Shown piece by piece: positions 10,626 to 21,444 of a stretch of 64,000 bases of DNA. The translations under genes were made by a program, and so were the position numbers. The notes beneath the pieces are model-generated. The model saw only the letters and a program-made list of their open reading frames with translations. It did not search any database and had not been told where the DNA came from. The stretch lies in the NCBI GenBank assembly GCA_022828595.1, contig JAKGHH010000003.1, forward strand, positions 106,601,583 to 106,665,582, in the 5' to 3' direction. This DNA is from Nelumbo lutea (taxonomy: Eukaryota > Streptophyta > Magnoliopsida > Proteales > Nelumbonaceae). How positions within the stretch are numbered: position 1 is the first letter of the stretch; each line of letters opens with the position of its first letter.

Positions 10626-11791
10626 GTATAGTCTAACCCCCCCCCCCTTTTATTGGTATAATTTTTTACATTATTTGCCAAAAAATTACTGGTAGAGGAG
10701 TTTCTTTCTATTATGAACCTTTCCAAATTAAGGGGAGAAGAGATTTAGTCCCTTCAAGATTTTTTTTAACCCATTGTCACTCCTGACTATTTTGAGTCTT
10801 GGGAAGGGTAGACTGTAAGAAGGTTTAAACCTCAGTTCTAATTGAGTTACAATCTCGAGGCCAGCAATTGCCAAGATGATCCTACTCAAATCATCACATA
10901 TCTGGGTTGCCATGCATGCAGGTTTCACATATGTGTAATGTTCTGAAAATTGTAATCGTATCGTAAATCATGAGAAAATTGAATTGAATTGAATCGTGAA
11001 TCATATCATAAATCGTAAGATTATTTCTATTTTTTACAAATTTGTCAAAAAATTAAGTATACATATGCAAAAGGCTAAATATATATTAGAAAAGTGTTAT
11101 ATCCTATATTTAAGTTATATCTACCATATATGTACCTAAAACAACAGAATTTACCACTTATACAATAGAAGTCTAAGATGATATAATCAAGTTTGACTTG
11201 AAAGTCAAATAATCCCCATACAATGGCTCTTTATTCAACCTTTGATAGAAAATAAACTCAATATATGGACTTAAATACTGTAAATAAATCAATTTCTAAT
11301 AAAGTCTTTAAAACAAGTCACCCTTGACAAAACTAAATATAATCAAAACAAAATGACAAAGTAGATAACTACTTTTTAATGGAAATGATTTGAATCACAA
11401 TGATCATAGGAATCATATAAATTGTAAGATTTATGAATCAAATCGTAAGTTTCAAACAAAAATTGTAAGATTTTTGCAGAAAAGGATTTATGCATTAGAT
11501 TCGAACCGAAACCCTTGGGATTCATGATTCAAATTGTAAATCGCATCGTAAACTGTAATATTTTAACAACATTAATATTTGACAGAAGTCGACTACTTGA
11601 AATTTTGAGACCCTAGAACTTATAAAGGTTTGGTTAATAAGTCCATAAAAGACTTGAAATTTTGGAAAAGATGGAATTCATATTTGTTAAACAGTATGAG
11701 TTCTTGTTTTCTTACCTGATGGGTGATCATGCTGTTTGTTATGATTATTTTTTAATGGTTAATTACCATTGTCCACTTAGTGGCAAAAAAG
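10626..11791. other. Remainder of intron 1, AT-rich; possible decayed MITE
   Basis: A C-homopolymer lies at about 10635-10648. From about 10938 to 11575 the two ends are loosely inverted (AATGTTCTGAAAATT at the left; AATGTTGTTAAAATATT on the reverse complement at the right), and the interior repeats motifs like GTAATCGTATCGTAAATC. This resembles a decayed MITE, but no target duplication was found. Nothing coding is recognised. Confidence 0.4.
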
Positions 11792-11850
11792 AGTAATTGA
11801 TCTTTTTGATCAAAGTAATTGATCTTTTTGATCAAAGTAATTGATCTTTT
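11792..11850. repeat. 22-bp tandem repeat, 2.7 copies
   Basis: The unit AGTAATTGATCTTTTTGATC plus AA occurs at 11792-11813, 11814-11835 and partly at 11836-11850. The copies are identical. It lies about 100 bases before the intron 1 acceptor. Confidence 0.9.
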
Positions 11851-11956
11851 CAAGCTGTAAAATAAAAGAAGCAACATGGAAATAATTTGCAACCATTTAG
11901 GCTCCATCTTGTTAACTTCTTTTATTCTCAACAAATTTATTCCTTATCTTTGGTAG

Positions 11957-12038
11957 GTTCTCCTCTGAAGATATATCTTCACAAAATCAAGTGAAAGCAT
12001 CTGTACAACGGAAGATCCGGCAAAGTATTGCAGATGAG
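11957..12038 (+). CDS. MCTS1: MCTS1 coding exon 2 (residues 4-31)
   Basis: Follows the acceptor TTGGTAG at 11950-11956 and ends at the donor GAG|GTTCAG. The first base completes K4. It encodes FSSEDISSQNQVKASVQRKI and RQSIADE, the first helices of the MCT-1 N-terminal domain. Exon length 82 bases, with no stop in frame. Confidence 0.95.
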
Positions 12039-12214
12039 GTTCAGATTGCAGCTGGCCTTGCACTTTTCCTTGCTTTGGTTTTAGATATGTAAAAGCATGG
12101 TTTTAAGAGCAGAATGGCAGGACAAGTTTCATGTGTCTGAACCCAAATGGTTGGGTTATGGTTGAGCTAAGTTTAATTGAGTCATGTGCTGATATAAGTT
12201 CCTCTATGTTGCAG

Positions 12215-12282
12215 TACCCAGGCCTGGAACCAATTTTGGATGATCTGCTACCAAAGAAATCACCTCTGATTGTTGCAAAATG
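12215..12282 (+). CDS. MCTS1: MCTS1 coding exon 3 (residues 32-54)
   Basis: Follows the acceptor TGTTGCAG at 12207-12214. It encodes YPGLEPILDDLLPKKSPLIV and AK plus two bases of C54. The PxxDLLPKKxP stretch is the conserved N-domain core of MCTS1 proteins. The donor of the 44.8-kb intron that follows reads TG|GTTTAT, weaker than the plant consensus GTAAGT. Exon length 68 bases. Confidence 0.95.
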
Positions 12283-12590
12283 GTTTATCTCTCATATCTT
12301 TTTATTTTCTTTTCTTAGTTCGGATAACGATTTGTTAGTCACTGATCAGTTTAATATTGTCTTAGTTTCTGATCCTATAGAGCTGGTATAGTCCTATTTA
12401 CTGAAGATGGTTTGTGACTGTTTTTATAGTTTAAACCTACTTGCAATTGCATAAGAAGAATGCTTTCTTTATTCATTTTTTTAAGAGAGGTAACAATTTA
12501 TTCATCAAATAAAGTGTTTTCTTTATTTTGCTTTGTACTTTAAGTTGTTTGGATACATTTGCTTACTTATTTTATTTGTGGCCTTAACTA
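12283..12590 (+). other. Start of intron 3, no element recognised
   Basis: T-rich intron sequence between the exon 3 donor and the first LINE. No repeat, ORF or RNA gene is recognised. Confidence 0.5.
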
Positions 12591-12852
12591 ATAGTGTTGC
12601 ATCAGAAGTGGTGGGGTTGGCAGCTTCCTAGGGATTCTTGCTGTTGGCTTAGTAGTGGATGAACTTATTGCAGAGTTCAAATGATTGAGGTGGACGTGGA
12701 GAAGATGGCGGAGAGAATGCAGGTGTTGGGAGCAAGCTCAGTGGGTAGATTTGTTGTTATAGATATAGACGTGGAGAAGGTGGAAGTATGGGCGATGATA
12801 GAGTAGGGGGAGGAGAAGCTAAAGGGAGCTAAACAGGGGTTTATTCCTATTT

Positions 12853-15108
12853 ATGTTTCACAGCAAGGAGATGGCAGAGCTTGTTATGAATCAAGAGAGA
12901 GTGAAGGAGAGGGAGCTCGATCTTAGACTTGATTGGTGGTTCCCGATGGCTGGAGCTTTGTCATATCAAAGAAAGAAAAGGGCCATGTGGATTTATGTGG
13001 CTGGTATCCCTTTGCATGCTTGGAGTATAGCGACTTTTGAGGCAATAGGAAACCATTGCGGGGAGTTCCTGCAATTTGATGATAGGGATAGATCTTGGGA
13101 CAAGCTAGACTTGGCAAGAATTCTAGTAGTGGTGGAGGAAGTTTCAGATGTCCCAAATCTGATGAATTTGATGTTCACAGGTGATGTGTATGACCTGAGG
13201 ATTCTGGTCGAAGGTGACTGATGGTGCACGATCTGGACGCTTCTAGATGGATGGCAACTTGGACGTTGGTCTGCTTAGTTGGCCGATCAAATTGCAAGGA
13301 AAGTATGCTTCAGAGGACCCGGGGTGGTTTACCCGGCATGGACACTCTGATGCTTAAGTTAGCGAAGGAGATTCAGAGCGAGCTGATAGCATGTAAGTAA
13401 GAGAGCTAGTGAGCAATAATCGCGCGTACCTTGTAGCATTGGGGTTGGAGTCCTTTTATAGGTGAGCTGCCGTAAGTCTTATGAAACACCTATGAGATCC
13501 CCGATCTGCGCTACCAGGAGTCCGTTCCGCACTCGGAGGTGGACTTCGTGTGAGCTGATAAGGCTTATCGAGTCCGTCCGATCAGGACGGGATAAGGGCT
13601 TGTGGATGTGTAGCGTGATCCTGGAGAGGTTGGAGACAATTGGCTAGCTTCTAGAAGCTGACCATGTGCCACCTCGGCAAGTTGGGCCATCATAGGCTGC
13701 TCGGACCTCGGTCTTGGCCGAGGTGCCTGAGTTGACCTAGCCTGTTGAGGTGGTAGGAAATGCTGAGTCGTCATCCATGTCATTAGGTTGATCCACGTGT
13801 CTGCGTGCTAACAGGTCGGGCCAAATTACCCCTCATCATTGACGATTTCACGTTCTTAGGTCGGAGGAGTTTTGATCAGACTAGAGTAGCAGAGGAACAA
13901 AGGAAGGGCCAAAGTTCTTAGTCAAAGCAGGGGAGGGAGTCAGAAGAAAGGGAGAGGAATCAATAGTCAGGGGGAGAAGGAAGAAGACGAAGAGAACTTG
14001 TCAAAGGGTAAAAATGGAATTTTGCAAGACAATACTTTTAAGTCATTTGACGTGGCTCATAGAGAGGAAGGAGGGAAGGGAGCCGGAAAGCCACAAAAAA
14101 AAGACAGAAGGAGCGGTGAAGAGATAATGCCACAAAAGGGAGGGGAAAGGAGGACTTTATGGGTGGGGCCCATAGTGGCTTGAGGAACTCAAAGCATCCT
14201 CGTCCTATTGGATTAGGTGTAAAGAAAGGGAGGGGTGTAATTGGAAAGAAGAAAACCAGTAGCCAAAGAGACAGGTGTTCAAAGAGTAAGAAAGGGAGGG
14301 AGGAGTTGGTTTGGGTGATAACGACATTTAGCAAAGACGGGAAGGCTTCAATGGAGGTAAGAGGAAGGAGGAAGAAGAAGAAGAACCTCAAGGACCTTGC
14401 ACAGTACAAGTTTCATCCTTGACACTAGTAGTCGAAGTCCAACAAGTCAAAGATACTTCTATTGAAGAAGTAGTATGTGCAGAGACTCCAAGAAGGGAGG
14501 AATGAACTAAACAAGTAGCGACTGTGCCTCAGTCCATCGATTCTGAAACAGTAGACAAAACAGACGAGGTAAGTCACACTGCTTCTTCTTCAACAACCCC
14601 AAATGAAGTGAGAAGAGTCAGCAAGAGGAAGGGGAAGTGGTAATAGGGGTCAAAGAAAGTAGGGATTGTGAGGGGAAAAGGAAAAGACAGAGGGAAGCAG
14701 AGGATTCCAGGGAACAGCAGAGGGTGTATAATAGGAGGAGATTGTCAGGTCTGTTTAAAGAAAAAAGGGGGGGGGGAGAAGGAGTTATCAGGAGGGGAAA
14801 TGACTTCAGAGGAATTGGCGGACTTGGGGATTAGTGGGTGTGATGAGGGAGGGGAGGCAGGGAAAGGAAGTGGAGTGATAGCTGAAGGAAAGGACTTGGA
14901 GTTGAGAAGGATAGTTAACAGAGATGTAACAATAGGGAAGTCTCTCGGACTATTCTTTTGGGGAAGAGAAGGCTTTGTCAAGATCGTAGTTGAACAGTTT
15001 GAAAGAAGAAAAATTGAAGAGAAGTCCAAAAAAAGAGAAGAAAGCAAGAAAGAGAAAAGTTGGAACGCAGAAAGAATAGAGGAAGACCAAGTTGTGCTTG
15101 AAGAGTGA
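12853..15108 (+). pseudogene. L2 LINE ORF1 remnant (RNA-binding gag-like protein)
   Basis: The open piece 12853-13221 (122 aa) carries WIYVAGIPLHAWSIATFEAI and the following LDLARILV motif typical of plant LINE ORF1 proteins of the DUF4283/RRM-like class, which bind the element RNA. The frame is cut at 13219 by a solo LTR and continues after it (D-F-T-F-L-G). Beyond about 13860 the sequence is very Lys/Glu/Arg-rich in short, broken frames (for example 13998-14183, 14668-15108), as is usual for the C-terminal half. No zinc knuckle was recognised. Confidence 0.75.
13219..13838. mobile_element. Solo LTR inside LINE L2 ORF1
   Basis: A 620-base block starts TGATGGTG and ends CTCATCA, with the TG...CA termini of an LTR and a TATA-like CTTTTATAGG near 13452. 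The flanks are GTGAC (13214-13218) and TTGAC (13839-13843), a 5-bp target duplication with one mismatch. Removing the block and one flank copy restores the ORF1 reading frame across the site. It is GC-richer than its surroundings. No internal region, PBS or PPT adjoins, so it is a solo LTR formed by LTR-LTR recombination. Its superfamily cannot be told. Confidence 0.82.
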
Positions 15109-15152
15109 GGACTAGTCGGAGGGAAGCAACTTAAGGAGGGGGGCGGGTCAAG

Positions 15153-18100
15153 ATGAAGCTGTTAAGTTGGAATGTCAGGGGATGGAGGGAGAAAAAGAGG
15201 AGGGATTTGGTTCACAACCTAATAAGAAAACAGAAGCCTGATGCAGTCTTCTTACAGGAAACAAAGTTGGAGGCCTTCAATATAAATCTGTTGCATGAAC
15301 TGTGGAGGAAGGATGGGGGAGAGTGGGTGGAGCTGAAAGCGGTTGGGTTGCTAGGTGGTTTAGTCATACTATGGGATCTAGGGACCTCCAAAACATTTGG
15401 GGAGTGGGTTCGGAGATGTTTGGTATCAAATTGCTTACATGAGACAATTGGAGAGTGGATTTGGGGACTGACGAATGTGTACGGGTCGAATGAGGAAGGA
15501 GAAAGAGCGGAGTTCTGGGAGGAGTGGAGAAGGGTAAGGCAGAGCTGGGGGATCCATGGTGTGTGGGAGGGGATTTCAACATTGTTAGGAGAAGGAATGA
15601 GATGAAAGGGGGAAGAGAGAGAAGATTCAGTGTGGGGATGAGGAGATTTGAGGAGCTCATTAATGTTTTGGAATTGTTTGATCTACCTTTGAATGAGGGA
15701 AACCTTACTTGGTCAAATGGCCAATTTCCAGCTATTCTTAGAAGGTTGGACTGAATTTTGCTATTGAGGGATTGGATAGATCTGATGGGGATTCTGGTTC
15801 AGGAACCTCTGCTAATGTTTTTATCAGACCATAAACCAATTGTATTAAGAGAATTTGTAGATATTTCAGGTCTGAAGCCATTCAGGTTTGAAACTGTTTG
15901 GCTGCTTGAACCTAACTTTGTAGATTGGGCAGAAGAAAAATGGAAATCTTTTCAGGTCGAGGGGCCATCTAGTTTCAGGGTAGTGAGAAAGTTACAATTT
16001 CTTAAGGAAGAGTTGAGGGGAAGAAGATAGGAAGAGCTTGGGAACGAGGAAGGTGGGAAAAAGGTGTTGAAGATGATTGCTAGACTGGACAGGTTAGAGG
16101 AGGAGAGAGAGATATTTCCTAGAGAAGCTGGATTGGAGAAAGAAGGGTTGGAGAGGGAGCTAGAGAGGTTGCTGCTGAGAGAAGAGGTGAGCTGGAGGCA
16201 GAAATAAAGGGTTTTGTGGTTAAAAGTGGGTGATAAAAATACAACATTCTTCCATGCCTTTGCATGTGGAAGGAAGAGAAGAAACCTGATTTCAAGAATT
16301 CAGGAAGGGGAGGAGGCTGAGAACTGGGAAAGCATTCAAAGGCTAGTGGTGGGGTTCTATAGAAAGCTGTACTCAGGGAGGCAATGGTGTTGGATATCCT
16401 TGGGGGATATAGAATCAAGAAAATTGAGCGAAAGGGCAGCTGGGTGGTTGGAAAGGGAGATTGAAGTAGGAGAAGTCGAGGAGGCCTTAAAGAGGATAAA
16501 TGGAGACAAAGCTCCAGGGCCTCATGGCTTCAATTTCAACTTCTTAAAACAATGCTGGCATTTCTTGGAGAATGATTTCATGCAGATGATCCATGAGTTT
16601 TTGAGAACAAAACAGTGGATAAGAGAGCAAATGCAACTTTTATTTCACTAATACAAGAGAAGTTGGGGGCTACAAACATAAAGGACTTTAGGCCAATAAG
16701 CTTAATTTGCAGTCCCCACAAGCTTTTGGAAAAAGTTATATCAATGAGACTAAAGAAAGTACTTCATGGAGTAGTGGGGGAAACACAGATGGCCTCTGTG
16801 GAGGGAAGACAAATTCTAGATGGGGTGATGGTGGCAAGTGAATATATAGATTCAAGACTAAGAAGTGGAAGACCTGGTTTAGTGTGCAAACTAGACATAG
16901 AGAAAGCATATGATCATGTGGAATGGGGATTCTTGGAGGAGATTCAGAGGCTAATGGGGTTGGGAGAAAAGTGGTGGGGCTGGATGTATGGCTGTATTTC
17001 TTCAGTCTCTCTTTCAGTGATCCTTAATGGGATCTCCTCAGAGTTCTTTCAAATTGCAAGGGGGCTGAGACAAGGGGATCCCTTGTCCCCTTTATTATTT
17101 GTCTTAGTTATGGAGGCACTGAATCTGTTAATGATGAGGGGTGTCCAGGGAGGCTGGATGCATGGCTGTATTTCTTCAGTGTCACTTTCTGTGATCCTTA
17201 ATGGGATCTCCTCAGAGTTCTTTCAAATTTCAAGGGGGCTGAGACAAGGGGATCCCTTGTCCCCTTTATTATTTGTTTTAGTTATGGAGGCACTAAATCT
17301 GTTAATGATGAGGGGTGTCCAGGGAGGATGGCTAGGAGGTTTCAGTGTAGGAGTTGAGGGTCCCTGCATCTCACATTTGCAATTTGCAGATGACACCCTT
17401 ATCTTTCTAGATGCAGCGGAGGATCAAGTCCCGAACCTAAGGGCAGTGTTAGCAAATTTTGAGTTGCTAACAGGTTTGAAGGTGAATCTGGAGAAGAGTG
17501 TTTTGATTGCTGTTGGAGAGATCAGCCAAGAACAGATGTCAAGGTTTGCGGCAGTCCTAGAGTGCAGAATAGGGGAGCTCCCTTTTTCTTACTTAGGACT
17601 CCCAGTTGGGGCTAAGTTTGGGTCTGCAAGCACTTGGAAACCTCTCATAGAGAGAGTGAAAATGAGGCTGGAAAGCTGGAAGACAAGATCTCTCTCTTTG
17701 GGGGGCAGAATTACCCTAATAAAAAGTGTGCTTCAAAGTCTACCAACCTATTACCTCTCACTGCTGAAAATACCAACTTCGGTTGCTGATAAGATAGAAA
17801 AGATTCAGATGGACTTCCTTTGGGAAGGGGCAAAAGGTCCAAGGAAGTTTCACCTTGTAAAGTGGGAGAAAGTTTGTAGGCCGAAAGCTTTGGGGGGGCT
17901 GGGTTTAAGAAGAGAATATAATTACTCAATAAAGCTCTTTTGATGAAATGGTTATGGAGAAGAGTGGTGAGATTTGGGTGGGAACCAAGGGAGGTATCTA
18001 ACTCCTATGGGGTGGGAGTGTGGAAGGGTATAATGAGCTTTAACCAGGATTTTAGAGGCCTGGTTAGCTTCAATGTAGGAGCTGGATCCAGAGTGAGATG

Positions 18101-18950
18101 CTGGGAGGACGATTGGAGTGGGGTTGTGAAAATTTGTGACGGTTGCCCAAGGCTGTACAGGTTGACTGATCATCAGGTCTCTGTGGCCCAATGTTACGAA
18201 GACAATGGTGATAAGGTGGTTGGAGTCCTAAGTTCGGAAGACCTTTTCATGACCAAGAGCTTGAGGAATGTGTTCTATTGCTGAATAGACTGGAGCAGAC
18301 CAGAATCTCTACTTCTTGTGGAAGATGGACAGTGGTAGAAGGAGAGCAGGGATGGAAAATTCACAGTGAAATCATTCTACGTGACTCTCATCAAGGACAG
18401 TGTAATTAATGATCAAGTGTGTGGAATTTGGAGTAACCCAGTTCCACCAAGAATTGAAGCTTTTGTGTGGCTGGCTGCAATGGATAGCATCCTCACAACA
18501 GCTCATCTGAAAAGTAGGGGGTTTTGTTTGGCTAGCTACTGCTACGTGTGCAAGTCAGATGAGAAAGCTGTACACTTGTTTTTCTCCTGCCACTTGGCAA
18601 ACTGTATTTGGAGTTTCTACTGTTTCCTCTTTGGGATGCCCATCTTTCAACTATCTTCTTCAGCAGAGATCTTTTCTTCATGGCAAAAGTTCAGAGGAAG
18701 TCTAGGAGCTAAAATTGTTTGGAGCTGTATTCCCTTTGCAGTATGCTGGTCTTTGTGGGGGGAAAGAAATAGGAGGCTGTTTGAAGGAAAGGAAAAGTAC
18801 TGAAGAGATTGTAGCTTCAGTTGTCAAACTCATCACAAACTGGGTCACTACTCTTCCAGAATTTGAGCAAATCAGTCCTTTGGATTTTGCTGATACTTTT
18901 TGGGAATTGTTTGAGATCCAAACTTGTAATGTGAATCAGTTAGTCTGAAC
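15153..18950 (+). pseudogene. L2 LINE ORF2 (endonuclease, reverse transcriptase, zf-RVT)
   Basis: The APE-like endonuclease begins at 15153 with MKLLSWNVRGW and QETK (about residue 31), is frameshifted near 15530, and ends with the SDHKPIV block near 15823. The segment KVGDKNTTFFHAFACGRKRR (about 16230) precedes the RT. The RT piece 16615-17943 (442 aa) has DIEKAYDHVEW, RGLRQGDPLSPLLF twice (tandem duplication) and FADDT. The zf-RVT domain (18366-18803) has CYVCKSDEKAVHLFFSCHLA. At least four frame changes separate these pieces, so no intact ORF2 is made. Confidence 0.88.
16981..17328 (+). repeat. In-frame 174-bp tandem duplication in the L2 reverse transcriptase
   Basis: 16981-17154 is repeated at 17155-17328 with only a few substitutions (for example GTATG/GCATG, TCTCTTTCA/TCACTTTCT). 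Each copy encodes 58 residues from WMYGCISS or WMHGCISS to RGVQGG, including the RT palm motif LRQGDPLSPLLF. Because 174 is divisible by three, the 442-aa frame stays open across both copies. A normal RT has this motif once. Confidence 0.95.
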
Positions 18951-19068
18951 TGATGCTTGATGTATGCTTGCTTTGTTTAAGGGTGTCATCTTGACACCTG
19001 AACAGCTTGTATCTGGTTTTCGTTTTAATAAAATTTTTTACTCTTATTCTTCAAAAAAAGAAAAAAAT

Positions 19069-19475
19069 ATCTCTATCCTTTTATTTTCTCCTTTGACATG
19101 TTGGTGAGTTTTAACTTGGTATTTGAGCAACAACTATAGTTGGTTTATGACGGGCTATGAATTTTTTGGAGAATAAAATTAAAAGAAATTTTTTTATTTA
19201 AATAAAAGAAAGTGCAAGAAATAGTGCTGGGAAAGCACTCAAGCAATAAAAAGTGAAGAACTTGCTGATACAAACATTCCAAACCACCAACTCACGCCAT
19301 TCCTGGAACATAAGCAGAAGTCAAGTAATGAACTCAAAGAGAAACCTTTGATATAAAGAAAAATTGGATACACTGAAATCTGACACTCTAACCTTGATGA
19401 CAACTCCACTTTCTCAATTATTAATTTTAAAATCCATACAAAATTTGCAACTGGTACTCAATTCATTTCTAATAT
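19069..19475. other. Intron 3 spacer between LINEs
   Basis: AT-rich sequence with no recognised domain or structured repeat. Confidence 0.4.
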
Positions 19476-20052
19476 GTCAACTTTCTATGCGAAGGCTACT
19501 CAGAATCTGTGGATCACCTTCTGTTACATTGCCACTTTTCTCATGAGATATGGTCCAGAATATCTCAACCTTTTGAGGTGTAAAGCTGTCGTCCAGGGTC
19601 AGTAGTGGAGTTTATAAAAGGTTTGAGGGTGGAACGCTAGATCAAAAGAGGAAAACTGATTTGGAACATAGTCCTAATGGCAGTGTTTTGGTGCTTATGG
19701 CAGGAGAGGAACACAAGAATATTTTTGATTTCTTTTGAAGGGCTACACAACTTGGGGTAGCCCATCCACCAACCCAGGTGCAGGTGGGATTCGATCCCCA
19801 AGTCTCCGCTACGACCAGCAGGAGACATTACCAACCAGCTGGTTGGCACCTTGCATTCTTGGCTCATGGGTCATTTGCTTTTTAAGAATATAGGTTTCAG
19901 CTCCCTTTTTGTACATGAAGATCTTTTCGTAAAACAACGTGGGGGTATAGTTCTGCCAGGGCAGTTTTTTGATCAGTTCCCGTGTACATCATCTTTTTGT
20001 ACATGTTTTGTTATTTTCTAATACATTCATACTTCACCTTGTCCAAAAAAAT
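19476..20052 (+). mobile_element. LINE 3' fragment (L7) split by a SINE-like insert
   Basis: A zf-RVT segment in the + orientation (SVDHLLLHCHFSHEIWSRI, about 19507-19563, then AVFWCLWQERNTRIF to about 19726) is followed, after a tRNA-like insert at 19727-19850, by the LINE C-terminal coding and 3' UTR and a short A-run near 20045-20052. It resembles L9 more than L3. It is truncated and frameshifted. Confidence 0.7.
19727..19850 (-). mobile_element. tRNA-derived SINE candidate
   Basis: On the minus strand the segment begins GGTGCCAACCAGCTGGTTGG and contains GGGATCGAATCCC about 40 bases further on. These look like RNA polymerase III A-box (AGCTGGTTGG) and B-box (GGWTCGAATCC) promoter elements of a tRNA-derived SINE. 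Its minus-strand 3' end runs into an A-rich tail (T-rich at 19721-19737 on +). No clear target duplication was found and the LINE around it lacks some codons. It is not a functional tRNA gene, because no cloverleaf forms. Confidence 0.6.
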
Positions 20053-20179
20053 CTGTTGACTTACTTTATTAATTTATAATGGAGCTTCCCACCCTTATCT
20101 TATTTAAACTTTCTTTCTTTTTTTAATTTTATTGAGATTATTACAGCCTTTCTCTCTATAAATTTCTGTGTCCCCATTT

Positions 20180-20610
20180 CAACTATTTTATAAACTTCGT
20201 ACCTTCCTTCCATCATTCCCACTACTAGAAGAAGGTGATTTACTAGACAGACCTTTAGTAGAAAAGGCTCTAATGGCAAAATATACAGTACCTTGGACTA
20301 ACTGAATCATATCCTTAGAAATATCAATAGATTGATTAGTGAAAGAAGTTGATGTATCTTGAATAGTATCTACTGGTAGATACTTTAGTAGTTGCCTTAT
20401 AGGCTTCATAATCAAATTTCTTGGGTGGTTGAATTGCACACTCTATCAGGATATACCCTTGTTGTTTGCAGTAGACACAAGTTCTTGCAACGAGACACCC
20501 AATGTCCAAATTCCTTGCACTCGTAACACTGAACATGGATGGATTTTTGAGTGAACCCTTATCCTTCAATTTATTACGTCTTGCCACCATTCTTTCCCTC
20601 TAAGGTTTCC
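20180..20610 (-). pseudogene. Copia gag relic E, C-terminal part with zinc knuckle
   Basis: The minus strand encodes a decayed Ty1/copia gag end: ARRNKLKDKGS, then CVYCKQQGYILIECAIQPPK, a degenerate CCHC zinc knuckle with Tyr in place of His. It ends near 20180 without an LTR. The 18 bases AAAGTGATAGTTATTTTT at 20611-20628 recur at 31320-31337, where the middle of the same gag resumes, so this relic was split by LINE L6. Confidence 0.7.
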
Positions 20611-20628
20611 AAAGTGATAGTTATTTTT
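20611..20628. repeat. 18-bp target duplication of LINE L6, left copy
   Basis: AAAGTGATAGTTATTTTT is identical to 31320-31337. It marks the left border of a minus-strand LINE and lies in copia gag sequence on both sides of the nest. Confidence 0.85.
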
Positions 20629-21232
20629 TCTGATAACTGAAATTTAAATTTATTAATCAATAGATAAAGAAAATACAAGCATCCCAAGAAGTGGTGCGAG
20701 ATGTGACCTCTCCTTTAAAAGGATTACAAAATCTCAAAGCTAATCAAAGTAGCCCAGTATAAGGAATCCCGAGAATTCCCTTGTTTAGCAAATGAATCAG
20801 CCAAAATATTTGATATTCTGCCAACCCATTGACTTCTAACTGTCATACTTACTAGTCGGCCATTTGACCTTTTTGAGAAGATCCCTGAAGCACCAAATGA
20901 CAGAATCAGGGTCCAACAGCCATCCCACAACCACCTTAGAATCATCTTCAATTAGTAAATTCTCCACTCTAAGCTGGTTTGCAAGCTGGACCCTTTGCAT
21001 AGCAGCTAGCAACTCAGTCCTTGTAGAGCCACCTATTCCCACTCGTCCAGAAAATAAGGATAAGATGTTATTGCCCTTTTCTCTCAAAATCCCTCCTATC
21101 CTAGAAGGTCTGGGTTACCTTGACTACTACAATCAAATTCATCTTAACAAAGCCTTCCAAAGGAGGTGTCCACCCTGGTTTAGTTCTACTCTTAGAAAAA
21201 TTATTAGCTACTGCTAACCAATTCCTCCAAAG

Positions 21233-21444
21233 ATCATCAGATGAAGAGTTATCAAAGAGATTTATAGTTTTCAACTAATGAATTGTCCCTGTCAGAATGC
21301 ATTCCTTGACTTCAGAAAAACTTCTTTCCTTCTCTTGCATCATCAAATGAAAAGTAATCAAAGATATTTAGAGTTTTCAACTAATGAATTGTCCCTGTCA
21401 GAATGCACTCCTTGAGTTCAGAAAAACTTCTTTCCTTCTCTTGA
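21233..21444 (-). repeat. 106-bp tandem duplication in LINE L6
   Basis: 21233-21338 and 21339-21444 are near-identical copies (for example CATTCCTTGACTTC versus CACTCCTTGAGTTC). They lie between the zf-RVT and RNase H parts of L6. 106 is not a multiple of three, so the duplication breaks the frame. Confidence 0.85.

Larger units (their letters stand above)
12590..19068 (+). mobile_element. Near full-length L1-type LINE (L2), interrupted by a solo LTR
   Basis: It contains an ORF1 region (about 12680-15108) and ORF2 (15153 to about 18950) in the order endonuclease, reverse transcriptase, zf-RVT, followed by a 3' UTR with an AATAAA-like signal and a broken A-tail ending near 19068. No RNase H domain follows the zf-RVT, unlike L3, L5 and L8. 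Several frameshifts and stops make it inactive. The 5' boundary near 12590 is approximate and no target duplication was found. A 620-base solo LTR sits in ORF1. Confidence 0.88.

Noticed and set aside
10728..10928. 66-codon minus-strand ORF in intron 1
   Set aside because: No recognisable domain and no supporting context; kept only as part of the intron description.
12131..12391. 86-codon plus-strand ORF
   Set aside because: It is intron 2 plus exon 3 plus intron 3 read through; only 12215-12282 matches MCTS1 and splice sites bound it.
14038..15047. Minus-strand open frames at 14038-14409 and 14745-15047
   Set aside because: Antisense shadows of the Lys/Glu-rich LINE ORF1 C-terminus; their Phe/Leu/Ser-rich make-up is the reverse reading of GA-rich DNA.
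19727..19850. tRNA gene
   Set aside because: A- and B-box-like motifs are present but the arms do not pair into a cloverleaf; a SINE head is more likely.
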